DNA from: Pseudarthrobacter oxydans
GTDB taxonomy: Bacteria > Actinomycetota > Actinomycetes > Actinomycetales > Micrococcaceae
DNA: 64,000 nt
Direction: 5' to 3'
Assembly (NCBI RefSeq): GCF_013314975.1
Contig: NZ_JABTYH010000018.1
Location: 18,020 to 82,019, forward strand
This document shows positions 1 to 8,366 of this stretch, in pieces. The notes under the pieces were generated by a model that was given only the letters and a program-made list of their open reading frames with translations, was not told where the DNA came from and did not search any database. Positions within the stretch are counted from its first letter, which is position 1. The number at the start of each line of letters is the position of its first letter. A program made the position numbers and the translations under genes.

Positions 1-95
1 TTTGACTGTTCCGGGGTGCGCACCGCCACGTGCACTTATCCACATGCACCGGCTCCACGCTTCAACGGTCCTGCAGTCAGCCAGACGATAGTCGC

Positions 96-1092
96 ATGCA
101 CCTGATTCACGCCGGCAGCGTCCGCCGCAGCACTGGAGACGTCCGCTCGCTCAGCCGCCGTTATGCCCGCGGCGAGCTGGTCCGCGTCAGGAAGGGCATC
201 TACGCATCAAAAGAAGAGTGGATTTCGCTGCCGCCCTGGGGAAAGGTACCGCCAGACAGTCCTGGCAGTGGACCTTGAACTGCCGCAGTCAACGTTCTGC
301 CTGCATACGGCTGCTGTTGTGTGGGACCTGAATCTGCTGGAAGTGCCGGGCTTCGTCCACCTGTCAGGAGCATCGAGGGGGCACGTCGGCCGCTGCGTCC
401 CAACAACGTCCGCTGCCCGGCGGTACTCGGGAGAAACCGGACTGGAACGGATCACCTCCTACGGCGTCCGCCGGCACCCCGGACCAACAGCGGCAGTCCG
501 CCACAAGAACCTTTTGGTGACGCCCTTACCGGAAACAGTGGTGGGCGTCATTGCCAGGGAAAACTTCGCGGCCGGAGTGGTCCTGGCCGACCACGCCATG
601 AGCCGGCGGCGTGCTTCCGGCCCCCACCTGGGCAGAGAGGATCTGCTCAGGCAGGCCTCCCTGCTCACCTCGGAGGCAAGGCGCAGGTGGGTCACCCAGG
701 TCCTTGATTTCGCGGAGACGGACGCGGAGTCGCCGGGCGAGTCACTGAGCAGGGCGCAGATGCATGTTCTCGGGTTCCCGGCTCCCCTCCTGCAGGCAAA
801 AGTGCATGTGGGAGGGGTCCTCATTGCTCGAACTGACTTCCTCTGGCCCCGCCACCGGTTGATTGGGGAGTTCGACGGCGCCGCCAAGTATCTGCGCGAC
901 GAGTTCCTGGGAGTTCAAACGGCGCGCCAGGCCGTCCTTGCGGAGAAGAAACGCGAGGACAAACTCCGGGCGGCGGGGTTCCGGGTCGTCCGATGGGATT
1001 GGGCGACAGCCGCTGATCCTGCGCGGTTTGAAGCATGCCTGCGGCAGGCGGGCTTAGCGAACACGCCCGAAAATACAGGAAGCACCCGCTAA
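96..1092 (+). pseudogene. AbiEi-like antitoxin-fold / DUF559-type protein, frameshifted
   Basis: The first part (from ATG 96, or GTG 30) reads as a winged-helix AbiEi-type N-terminus with a typical RVRKGIYAS segment. The frame then runs out at 278, while the matching rest of the protein continues in another frame to 1092. Removing one G from the GGGG run at 238-241 joins the two frames and turns PPWGKVPP into PPWERYRQ, which fits the family. The C-terminus carries GEFDGAAKY and a late VVRWDW, as in DUF559/Vsr-like endonuclease folds. These are known as orphan type IV antitoxin-like genes in actinobacteria; their function is unproven. The break may be real decay or a base-call error. The stop codon lies inside the repeat that follows. 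Confidence 0.65.
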
Positions 1093-1180
1093 TGGACGTT
1101 GCACCCGCGGGTTCGCGGGTGCAACGTCCGTTAGCGGGTGCAACGTCCATACGCGGGTGCAACGTCCATATGCGGGCGCA
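1090..1180. repeat. Tandem and inverted 19-bp repeat cluster
   Basis: The unit GCGGGTGCAACGTCC occurs at 1115, 1134 and 1153 with an exact 19-bp period, and a degenerate fourth copy starts at 1172. An inverted copy at 1094-1109 pairs perfectly over 16 bp with 1114-1129 around a GGTT loop. The cluster fills the gap between the frameshifted gene and serS, which converge on it, so it could also end transcription in both directions. Confidence 0.85.
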
Positions 1181-1193
1181 GGAGGAGCGGAAG

Positions 1194-2474
1194 CTACAGG
1201 ACCGGGAGGACCTCAAGGCCACCCAGGTACTTCTGCAGCGCCTTGGGCACGTTGACCGAGCCGTCCGCGTTCTGGTGGTGCTCCAGCAGCGCCACAATCC
1301 AGCGGGTGGTGGCCAGCGTGCCGTTCAGGGTGGCCACAGCGCGGGTGCCCTTGGCAACCCCCTCCGGATTCACCGCGCGTTCGCGGATGTTCAGGCGGCG
1401 GGCCTGGAAGGTGGTGCAGTTGGACGTGGAGGTCAGCTCACGGTACGCGCCCTGGGTGGGGACCCAGGCCTCGCAGTCGTACTTCCGTGCGGCGGAGGTG
1501 CCAAGGTCACCGGCTGCAGTGTCGATCACCCGGTAGGGCAGCTCGCACTTGGCCAGCATTTCCTCTTCCCACGCCAGCAGCCGCTGGTGCTCGGCGGCGG
1601 CCTCTTCCACCGTTGTGTAGATGAACATTTCCACCTTGTTGAACTGGTGGACCCGGATGATGCCGCGGGTGTCCTTGCCGTGCGAGCCGGCTTCGCGGCG
1701 GTAGCAGGAGCTCTGGCCCGCGTAGCGGATGGGGCCGTCGGAGAAGTCCAGAATCTCGTCCGCGTGGTACCCGGCCAGCGCGACTTCCGAGGTGCCCACC
1801 AGGTAAAGGTCGTCTTCGGCAAGACGATAGATCTCGGCGTCGTGCTTTACGTCGAAGCCCGTGCCCTGCATGGTCTCCGGGCGCACCAGCGTGGGCGTGA
1901 TCATCGGGACGAAGCCGGCTTCGATGGCCTGGTCCATGGCCATCTGCAGCAGCGCCATCTCCAGCCGGGCACCAACGCCGCGGAGGAAGTAGAAGCGGGC
2001 ACCGGAAACCTTCGCGCCGCGCTCCATGTCAATGGCGCCGATCAGTTCACCGATTTCAAGGTGGTCCCTGGGCTCAAAGTCGGGGAATTCACGCGGGGTG
2101 CCCACCGTCTTGACCACCACGTAGTCGTCCTCGCCGCCCTCGGGTACGCCGTCCTCAATGACGTTGGGGATGGTGCGAAGCAGCTCATCCTGCTTGCTCT
2201 GCGCGGCATCGGCCTCGGCGGAGGCAGCCTTGACCGCGTTGGCCAGCTCCTTGACTTCCGCCAGCAGGGCCTTCTTTTCGTCGCCCTTCGCCTGGGCTAC
2301 CTTCTTGCCGAACGCGTTCTGCTCGGCCCGGAGGTTCTCGAAGCGGATCAGCGCCGCCCGGCGCGCGGAATCCGCGGAGATGATCGCGTCCACCACTGAC
2401 TCGTCCGCGCGGCGGGCACGCTGGCTGGCACGGTATTTGTCCGGGTTTTCGCTGAGGTCTTTTACGTCGATCAC
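1194..2474 (-). CDS. serS: Serine--tRNA ligase
   Basis: This is seryl-tRNA synthetase, which charges tRNA-Ser (and tRNA-Sec where present) with serine in the cytoplasm. The 426-residue product has the usual family length. It starts [14 protein letters not shown] and has an N-terminal charged coiled-coil arm at about residues 30-100 that grips the tRNA. The class II core follows, with motif 2 around [12 protein letters not shown] and motif 3 around NGTLATTRW. The frame stays open upstream, but the family begins at the IDVKDL segment, so GTG 2474 (or the adjacent GTG 2477) is taken as the start. It is divergent from the lipid kinase gene. Confidence 0.97.
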   Translation of the reverse strand: MIDVKDLSENPDKYRASQRARRADESVVDAIISADSARRAALIRFENLRAEQNAFGKKVAQAKGDEKKALLAEVKELANAVKAASAEADAAQSKQDELLRTIPNVIEDGVPEGGEDDYVVVKTVGTPREFPDFEPRDHLEIGELIGAIDMERGAKVSGARFYFLRGVGARLEMALLQMAMDQAIEAGFVPMITPTLVRPETMQGTGFDVKHDAEIYRLAEDDLYLVGTSEVALAGYHADEILDFSDGPIRYAGQSSCYRREAGSHGKDTRGIIRVHQFNKVEMFIYTTVEEAAAEHQRLLAWEEEMLAKCELPYRVIDTAAGDLGTSAARKYDCEAWVPTQGAYRELTSTSNCTTFQARRLNIRERAVNPEGVAKGTRAVATLNGTLATTRWIVALLEHHQNADGSVNVPKALQKYLGGLEVLPVL

Positions 2475-2564
2475 CACACAAGGGTATCCAATCCCGCGCG
2501 CGACGGCGGGCGGCAGCGGACGGGCGGGCCCGCCCGGCTTCCGCCGGGCTACTGTTGAGGCACC

Positions 2565-3620
2565 ATGAGCGACTGGATCCTGTACCTGCTGACCGGGGTG
2601 GCCCTTGCGTTTGCCATCTCCAGCTGGTGGGGCGTGCGCAGGCTCAAGGCCCTGCACATCCGCAGTACCGTGGGCGGCGATGCCCAGGATCCGGGCCTCA
2701 CCGAACAGCGTGTCGCGGTGATCCTCAACCCCATCAAGGCACAGTCGGACGAAGCGAAACGCCTCATCCAGCGAGGCTGCCTTGCGGCAGGCTGGGAGGA
2801 CCCCGTCTTTTTCGAAACGACGGCGGAGGACCCCGGCTACTCGCAGGTGGCGGCCGCCCTCGCCTCCAGGCCCGACGTCGTCCTGGTGGGCGGCGGCGAC
2901 GGGACCGTCCGCGTGGTGGCCGAGTCCCTGGTGCACACCAACGTGGCCATGGGCCTGATTCCGCTGGGCACGGGCAACCTCCTGGCGCGGAACGTGGACC
3001 TGGACCTGAACGACCTGCACGCCAACGTCAACACCGCCCTGTTCGGCCGGCAGCGCCATATCGACACTGCCCGGATGGGCGTCGAAAACTCACGCACCGG
3101 CAGCTCCTCCGAGCACGTGTTCCTGGTGATCGCCGGTATCGGCATGGACGCTGAAATCCTCGCCGACACCAACGCCGGCCTAAAAAAGGCTGTGGGCTGG
3201 CTGGCGTATACCGAGGCAGGCATGCGGCATTTGCCCGGACGCCGGAAGAAGGTCTCGATCTCCCTGGACGGCAGCCCGGAGCAGGTCCGGAACATCCGCA
3301 GCGTCCTGTTCGCGAACTGCGGCCTGATCCCGGGCGGCATCGATTTCATTCCGCAGGCCATGATTGACGACGGCATGCTGGACGTGGTGGTGATGAGCCC
3401 CCGCAGTGCCCTCGGCTGGCTGCTGATGTACGTCAAGATCATGTTCAAGCACAGCGGGAAACTGCCCGTCATGACCGTCTACCGGTCCGGAAGGGTGGTC
3501 ATCAAATGTCCCGAACCGATGGCCATCCAGCTGGACGGTGATACGGCCGGTGAAGCCACCAGGCTCACCGTCCAGGTGGAGCCGCGCTCCCTGCTGATCC
3601 GGGTCAAGGGCCAGGATTAG
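2565..3620 (+). CDS. Diacylglycerol kinase family lipid kinase
   Basis: A DagK/YegS/LCB5-type lipid kinase of 351 residues. It probably phosphorylates diacylglycerol or a related lipid at the membrane. A hydrophobic anchor covers about residues 4-22. The kinase domain follows, with the nucleotide-binding GGGDGTV at 109-115 and the second family motif PLGTGN near 130. The C-terminal beta-sandwich ends with IQLDGD. It is divergent from serS with a gap of about 90 bp. The lipid substrate cannot be read from the sequence. Confidence 0.9.
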   Translation: MSDWILYLLTGVALAFAISSWWGVRRLKALHIRSTVGGDAQDPGLTEQRVAVILNPIKAQSDEAKRLIQRGCLAAGWEDPVFFETTAEDPGYSQVAAALASRPDVVLVGGGDGTVRVVAESLVHTNVAMGLIPLGTGNLLARNVDLDLNDLHANVNTALFGRQRHIDTARMGVENSRTGSSSEHVFLVIAGIGMDAEILADTNAGLKKAVGWLAYTEAGMRHLPGRRKKVSISLDGSPEQVRNIRSVLFANCGLIPGGIDFIPQAMIDDGMLDVVVMSPRSALGWLLMYVKIMFKHSGKLPVMTVYRSGRVVIKCPEPMAIQLDGDTAGEATRLTVQVEPRSLLIRVKGQD

Positions 3621-3623
3621 CGG

Positions 3624-3827
3624 CTATTCGCTATTGCGCTTCTTTACCTCCGCCGCCTTAGCCGCCGCGTGGGCCTCGGACTGCTCCCGGATCATGGCCT
3701 GCTCTTCTTCGAAGCGCAGGCGGTCAGCACGGTCGGCGTCGTCCCCGTCCCAGTCCTGGTTGTCGGCAGTGGGCCGGGGGTTGACGATCATCCCCTGGCC
3801 GTCGTTGTCGGTGCCGCTGGCAGTCAT
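3624..3827 (-). CDS. Small charged hypothetical protein
   Basis: A 67-residue protein of unknown function. The first third is polar and disordered. From about residue 30 it is rich in Asp, Glu, Arg and Ala (RFEEEQAMIREQSEAHAAA), suggesting one long helix or coiled coil. A purine-rich AAGGGAGCG lies just before the ATG. About 45 bp upstream there is a TATGCTTACTTG stretch that resembles half of the palindrome seen before other small genes here. The gene converges on the lipid kinase with a 3-bp gap. Confidence 0.7.
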   Translation of the reverse strand: MTASGTDNDGQGMIVNPRPTADNQDWDGDDADRADRLRFEEEQAMIREQSEAHAAAKAAEVKKRNSE

Positions 3828-3921
3828 GACGCGCTCCCTTCGCTAGGGGCCATCCCCCGTGTGGATCAAGTAAGCATACGCATTGTCCACAACCCGCGGA
3901 AGTACTTGGAACGGCATTCAC

Positions 3922-4908
3922 CTACGCTTTGGGCGAAGCGGAGGAACCGTTTTCGGCGGGCTCTCCTGCAGGCCGGAGAATGCCTGCCACCCACGCCCGT
4001 GCCGATTGGAAGGCCTGGTCAGCAGTGTGCGGCTCAACCGGTGCTGCCTGCAAGTCGGCCCGCGGATATGACCCCAGGAAGCGGGTGGCGGGACTGATGC
4101 GGTGGAGCCCGGCCAGGGCGTCGGCCATCCGTTCGTCGCCCACGTGCCCGTCGGCGTCGATGCTGAAGAAGTAGTCCCCGAGGTACTGTCCGGTGGGCCG
4201 GGACTCGATGCGGCTGAGGTTCACTCCCCGGCTGGCGAACTGGTCGAGGATTTCCATGAGGGCGCCGGGCCGGTCCTCGGGGAGCGGGACCACCAGCGTG
4301 GTCTTGTCCGCACCTGTGCGCGCGGGCAGGACACCCGGCCGGCTGACCAGGATAAAACGGGTCACGGCGTCCGGGTTGTCGCCGATATCCTCAGCCAACA
4401 CCGAGAGTCCGGGCTGCTCCCGGGCCACCAACGGAGCGCAAATGGCGGCGTCATAATGGCAGTCCTCTTCAAGGAGCCCCAGGGCTGAGGCAGCCGTGGA
4501 CGGGCCGGGAACATATTCTGCTGACGGAATATTTGCGTCCATCCACAGGCGGCACTGTGCCCAGGCATGGCCGTGGGTTGATACCCGCCGCACGTCGGCC
4601 AAGCGGACTCCGGGCCTTGCCACCAGCACGAAGCTGATGGGCACCAGGACTTCGCGGATAATCCGCAGCTCGCCACCGCCGGCGATCGCGTCGAGGGTGG
4701 CGGTGACGCCGCCTTCAACGGAGTTTTCGATCGGGACCATCGCGGCGTGGACTGATCCGTCGCGCACCCAGTCCAGTGCAGCGTTGACGTTCGAGGCCGG
4801 GACGCGGGTGGCCTGCCCGGCGTCCGGCACCTGCAGGAGGGCTGCCTCGGTGAAGGTACCCTGTGGCCCCAGGAAGGCATAGGTGGGGGAGGACGCGGAC
4901 ATACACAT
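3922..4908 (-). CDS. pheA: Prephenate dehydratase
   Basis: Converts prephenate to phenylpyruvate in phenylalanine synthesis. The 328-residue protein has the two-lobed catalytic domain beginning YAFLGPQGTFTEAA, the ENSVEGGV loop, and the essential TRF motif at 183-185. A C-terminal ACT domain follows, with GALMEIL and ESRP at 235-238, which in this family binds phenylalanine for feedback inhibition. There is no chorismate mutase domain, so this is the stand-alone actinobacterial form. A disordered tail of about 40 residues follows the ACT domain. Translation could also begin at the second ATG (residue 3). Confidence 0.96.
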   Translation of the reverse strand: MCMSASSPTYAFLGPQGTFTEAALLQVPDAGQATRVPASNVNAALDWVRDGSVHAAMVPIENSVEGGVTATLDAIAGGGELRIIREVLVPISFVLVARPGVRLADVRRVSTHGHAWAQCRLWMDANIPSAEYVPGPSTAASALGLLEEDCHYDAAICAPLVAREQPGLSVLAEDIGDNPDAVTRFILVSRPGVLPARTGADKTTLVVPLPEDRPGALMEILDQFASRGVNLSRIESRPTGQYLGDYFFSIDADGHVGDERMADALAGLHRISPATRFLGSYPRADLQAAPVEPHTADQAFQSARAWVAGILRPAGEPAENGSSASPKA

Positions 4909-4984
4909 TCCTTTACGGGATCAGCGCCGACGGGAGCGCCGGCAGAAGCTGCAGCCGGGACATGCCCGGGTCCAAGCCTCCCTG

Positions 4985-5311
4985 CTAGAGCACCATCGGC
5001 TTCAGGCCGTTGTCCGAGACGAGCGGCTTGCCGGCCTCCAGCCACATGTCCATCCCGCCGGAAACGTTGATGGCGGTATAGCCCTGGCCGGTAAGCCACT
5101 GCGCAGCGCGGAAGGAGCGCCCGCCGGTGCGGCAGATGACGTAGACATCCTCGTCCGGATCGAGTTCATCCAGCCGCGCCGGGAGCTGGTCCATGGGAAT
5201 GTGGAGGGCACCATCTGCATGGCCTGCCACCCACTCGTAGTCCTCGCGGACGTCTAGGATGACGGCGTCATCGGGGATGTCGCCGACGGGGACGTTGTCG
5301 AAATCGCTCAT
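4985..5311 (-). CDS. Rhodanese-like domain protein
   Basis: A single-domain rhodanese of 108 residues, probably cytoplasmic. The active-site loop CRTGGRS spans residues 60-66 with the persulfide-forming Cys60, and the LDVRE motif lies near 19-23, so the domain looks catalytically intact. Proteins of this type move sulfane sulfur, but the acceptor is unknown. It lies upstream of pheA on the same strand with a 76-bp gap, which probably reflects chance neighbourhood rather than a shared pathway. Confidence 0.88.
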   Translation of the reverse strand: MSDFDNVPVGDIPDDAVILDVREDYEWVAGHADGALHIPMDQLPARLDELDPDEDVYVICRTGGRSFRAAQWLTGQGYTAINVSGGMDMWLEAGKPLVSDNGLKPMVL

Positions 5312-5507
5312 GGAGGGTCCTGCCTTCGCGGATCGGTGTCGGATTAAAGCCTAGTGCTTCCGCCTCCACCTGGCGGCAGGCCCGGCCCACGTTAAGCTTC
5401 TGAGTGACCCTAGGAGGAACCGTTGTTCCCTGCGCAGCCCGCCCCGGCCACTGCCGGAAGCCGCAGCTTCCCGCCACGGCACTGCCCTGGCGTGGAGGCG
5501 TGCGGCC

Positions 5508-6935
5508 TTGCCTGAACTCCACGAACTGCCGGCCGTCGCCCTCCGGGATCTCCTGCGGAAGGGGCAGGTGTCAGCGGCGGAGGCCGCGGCGCATTTCCTG
5601 GCCAGGATCGAACAGCAGAACCCGCTGCTGGGCGCTTTCATTACGGTGACGGCGGAACAGGCGATGGCGGACGCCCGCACCGCCGACTCGGCGCGTTCCC
5701 ACACCCCTTCCGGGGAACTGCCCCTGCTCCACGGCATGCCCCTGGCTTTCAAGGACCTCACCGACGTGGCGGGTGTGGTGACCACCCACGGCAGTGCGGC
5801 CCTGGACCATAAGCCGGCACCCGCGGACGGCCCCCTGGTTGCCCTGCTCAAGGAAGCGGGCGTGACCCCCCTGGGCAAGACCCAGGTTCCCGAATTCGGG
5901 CTGACGGCCTACAGCGAAAACCGGATTGCGCCTCCGTCGCGCAATCCCCATGCCCTGAGCCGAAGCTCAGGGGGCTCTTCCGGCGGCAGCGCTGCAGCCG
6001 TGGCAGCGGGACTCCTGCCTTTCGCCCCAGGCACCGACGGCGGCGGCTCGGTCCGGATCCCCGCAGCCGCCTGCGGGCTGGTAGGGCTCAAGCCGGGCCG
6101 CGGTGTGGTCCCGGCCGGTGAAAGCGCTGGTGATCCCGCGCGGCTGGTGGTGGCCGGTCCCATCGCCCGGGACTCCGTGGATGCGGCGCTCATGATGGAC
6201 GCCCTGGCGGCACCTGGCGCGGCAGGCAGGCCGGATGGCGGCTACCTTGCAGCGGTAGGCCAGGAGCCTCCGCGGCTGCGGATCGGCATCAGCCTGGACA
6301 GCCCGTGGTCCGGCACCTTCCCCTTCATCCCGGAGCAGGATGCGCTGGATGCCCTCCGGGTGGGCGGGGACCTGCTGGAACATGCCGGGCATGCCCTCAG
6401 CGACGCTTCCATCCGGTACGACAACCGGTACCCGGACGCCTTCACGTCGGCATGGACAGCCGCAGTGGGCGCGGCCAGGATCAGCCCCCACCGCGAGGCC
6501 CTGCTGGCGCCCCTCACCCGCACCTTCCGGCGCCGCGCCCAGCAGCGGAGCCCGGCCAAACTCGCCGAGTCCCTCGCATTCCTGCGCCAGTTCCAGCAAG
6601 ACACCGTGGCGCAGTACGCGCAGTGGGACCTGATGCTCATGCCGTCGCTCGCCCAGGCACCGCGCCCTGTGGGCTGGTTTACCGGTGCCATGCACGGCAC
6701 TGACCGCTGGCCCGCCGCGCAGTGGCCGGGAGATGCCGACGGCGATTACCGCAAACAGTGCGAATACGCTCCCTGGTCCTCCATGGTGAACGTCTGCGGA
6801 CTGCCGGCCATCACGCTCCCCGTGCACTGGACCGGCGGGGCGCCAGGGCTGGGGCTGCCGATGGGAATCCAGCTTCTGGGACCTCCGGGATCAGAGTCCC
6901 TCCTGCTGCGGGTGGCGCGCCAGCTGGGCTTCTGA
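5508..6935 (+). CDS. Amidase (amidase signature family)
   Basis: A 475-residue amidase-signature hydrolase that would cleave a carboxamide. The Ser-cisSer-Lys triad is visible: Lys82 in AFKDL, the cis-Ser at 157 in GGSSGGS, and the nucleophile Ser181 in GTDGGGSVR. Family members include GatA and many catabolic amidases; there is no gatB or gatC nearby, so a catabolic or detoxifying role is more likely. The TTG at 5508 is chosen because a GGAGG lies 9 bases before it. The gene stands alone. The substrate is unknown. Confidence 0.88.
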   Translation: MPELHELPAVALRDLLRKGQVSAAEAAAHFLARIEQQNPLLGAFITVTAEQAMADARTADSARSHTPSGELPLLHGMPLAFKDLTDVAGVVTTHGSAALDHKPAPADGPLVALLKEAGVTPLGKTQVPEFGLTAYSENRIAPPSRNPHALSRSSGGSSGGSAAAVAAGLLPFAPGTDGGGSVRIPAAACGLVGLKPGRGVVPAGESAGDPARLVVAGPIARDSVDAALMMDALAAPGAAGRPDGGYLAAVGQEPPRLRIGISLDSPWSGTFPFIPEQDALDALRVGGDLLEHAGHALSDASIRYDNRYPDAFTSAWTAAVGAARISPHREALLAPLTRTFRRRAQQRSPAKLAESLAFLRQFQQDTVAQYAQWDLMLMPSLAQAPRPVGWFTGAMHGTDRWPAAQWPGDADGDYRKQCEYAPWSSMVNVCGLPAITLPVHWTGGAPGLGLPMGIQLLGPPGSESLLLRVARQLGF

Positions 6936-7078
6936 CCAGCATGTTTGTCCAGCCGGGCCAGTTGTTGACCTCCTCCTTACGCCCGCTTAATGCGCCTGTA
7001 ACCCGCGGGGAGCAGACTTGTGCCCGTGCCAGGCCGCGGCACCCTTCCGCCAGCCACTGCTCGACGAGGAGTTCCCTT

Positions 7079-7306
7079 ATGAAAGCTGAAAATTCCAGCA
7101 CGCCTGCCGGCGGGGTGCTTCCTCAACCGGACGGCGCCAGGCCGGACCTCAGCAACGCAACGATCAGGGAGGACCTGGCCGGGCGGGGCCGCTGCGCCCT
7201 GGTCCATCTCCCCACCGGACGGACCTGCCTCCTGCAGCTCCGGCACCATGGACCGTGCGAGTTCCACCGTCCACAGGAGGCCGACGACGTCGTCGCCGGC
7301 GGGTGA
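7079..7306 (+). CDS. Small hypothetical protein (75 aa)
   Basis: A 75-residue protein that I do not recognise. ATG 7079 is preceded by GACGAGGAG about 8 bases upstream, a good ribosome site. The first 25 residues are polar. The rest (LAGRGRCALVHLPTGRTCLL) looks like a short folded beta-rich segment containing Cys and His residues. Its frame is open further upstream over the amidase end, but the ribosome site and composition favour this start. It may be cotranscribed with the amidase or independent. Confidence 0.55.
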   Translation: MKAENSSTPAGGVLPQPDGARPDLSNATIREDLAGRGRCALVHLPTGRTCLLQLRHHGPCEFHRPQEADDVVAGG

Positions 7307-7434
7307 CCGCGACGTAGAGCACGAGCGCCGGCGGGCATGGGCACAGGAAGCCGGGCCGTGCGTTGCGCAAAAGTGTCGACTCCGCCGCGGATCAGGAGGA
7401 CGATTAAAGGGCAGTCACTGTGAGGAGGTCTGTG

Positions 7435-7638
7435 ATGTGCTATTCATCCAGCAAGGACTTCGGGTGGGGCATCAGGAAAGAATCCGACAGCAAGCCCGAG
7501 GCAAAGCACGAAGCCCCGGCGGAAACTCCGGAGAAGCCGGTCAAGGCACAGGACTTCACGTTCTGGGCATTCCCGGACTGGCGGAAGACACGGACGCCGG
7601 GCACCCGTTCAGCTGAACGGAGCAAGGAGAGGGTCTGA
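7435..7638 (+). CDS. Small hypothetical protein (MCYSSSKDFGW type)
   Basis: A 67-residue protein beginning MCYSSSKDFGWG, a start I associate with small conserved Arthrobacter proteins of unknown function. AGGAGGT lies about 9 bases before the ATG. The middle is Lys/Glu/Pro-rich and disordered, followed by an aromatic patch FTFWAFPDWRK and a basic tail. The Cys at position 2 is not within a lipobox, and there is no signal peptide. A hairpin follows 19 bases after the stop, so it is probably transcribed alone. Confidence 0.65.
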   Translation: MCYSSSKDFGWGIRKESDSKPEAKHEAPAETPEKPVKAQDFTFWAFPDWRKTRTPGTRSAERSKERV

Positions 7639-7656
7639 GGCCGCGTCAAGGTCAAC

Positions 7657-7683
7657 GGAAGGGTCTTCGCTGAAGGCCCTTCC
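7657..7683 (+). terminator. Hairpin after the 67-aa gene
   Basis: A 12-bp stem (7657-7668 with 7672-7683, one G-T wobble) around a GCT loop lies 19 bases after the stop at 7638. Only a weak T stretch follows (CATCTTT), so termination efficiency is uncertain. Confidence 0.6.
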
Positions 7684-7759
7684 CATCTTTCCTGGCCGGC
7701 GGCAGGCCGGAGCGCGTCCCGCATTGTGCTGCGGCAAACCCTCCCACTATGGTTGAACC

Positions 7760-7776
7760 ATAAGCATGCTTATTAT
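7760..7776 (+). promoter_or_regulatory. Palindrome ATAAGCATGCTTAT overlapping a -10-like box
   Basis: A perfect 14-bp palindrome (7760-7773) runs into TATTAT (7771-7776), which could serve as a -10 box for the gene starting at 7801. Closely similar sequence occurs at 31485-31500 before another small gene. This suggests a repressor site or a sigma-specific promoter. Confidence 0.5.
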
Positions 7777-7800
7777 CTGCACGTGACGAAGGGAACCAGC

Positions 7801-8256
7801 ATGAGTACCGGAAACTACCCATCCGCAGGACAGCCGGAACCGGGAACCGGGAACCACGCCGGCATCCCCTCCGCGCCGGCCCGCACGCCCTCCCCCGCGG
7901 ATTCCACCGCGGACTCCGCCCTGGCCCGTCCGGACGCGGCCCCGCCGGCAAGCACGGGCACGCCTGCGCCACAGCCATCGGCCGCTGCAGACCAGCCAAG
8001 GGTGACCCGGGCGGGGGTTGTGTGGGCGGCAGTCGTAGCGGCCCTGGTGCTCCTGATCCTGCTGATCATCTTCATCCTCCAGAACCAGGACCAGGTGGCC
8101 GTCCGGTACTTCGGCCTGGAAGGTCTTGTGCCGCTGGGCATGGCGCTGTTTATTGCCAGCGTGACCGGAGGGGTCCTGGTTGCCATGGCCGGCGGCGCCC
8201 GCATCCTCCAGCTCCGCAGGAACGCCCACCGCGCACGGCTGCGGCAACGGAAGTAG
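7801..8256 (+). CDS. LapA-like (DUF1049) membrane protein
   Basis: A 151-residue inner-membrane protein. The first 70 residues are a Pro/Ala/Ser-rich disordered cytoplasmic tail. Two membrane helices follow at about 73-95 and 110-132, joined by a short loop with QNQDQVAVRYFG, the hallmark of the LapA/DUF1049 family (E. coli LapA works in lipopolysaccharide assembly control, which cannot apply here). A basic tail RRNAHRARLRQRK ends it. ATG 7801 has GAAGGGA upstream; the longer open frame has no support. The palindrome 28-41 bases upstream suggests regulated expression. Confidence 0.8.
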   Translation: MSTGNYPSAGQPEPGTGNHAGIPSAPARTPSPADSTADSALARPDAAPPASTGTPAPQPSAAADQPRVTRAGVVWAAVVAALVLLILLIIFILQNQDQVAVRYFGLEGLVPLGMALFIASVTGGVLVAMAGGARILQLRRNAHRARLRQRK

Positions 8257-8366
8257 GGCGGCGGAACCGGAAGAAGGCGGGTGCAGCGCAGCCGGGCACA
8301 GCGATTCCTCCCGTAGAGCGCAGCCGGTCTTGAGTCCGACGGCGGCCTCCGCGGTGCGCGGTCAGC

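Noticed and set aside
1090..1180. CRISPR array
   Set aside because: Units are 19 bp with no spacers, so this is a tandem repeat and not repeat-spacer DNA.
1035..2399. Long plus-strand frame of 454 codons opposite serS
   Set aside because: It lies antisense to a clear serS, runs through the repeat cluster and has no family sequence. It results from GC-biased third positions.
1194..3059. Longer serS with nearly 195 extra N-terminal codons
   Set aside because: The extension runs into the lipid kinase gene on the other strand, and the family starts at MIDVKDL.
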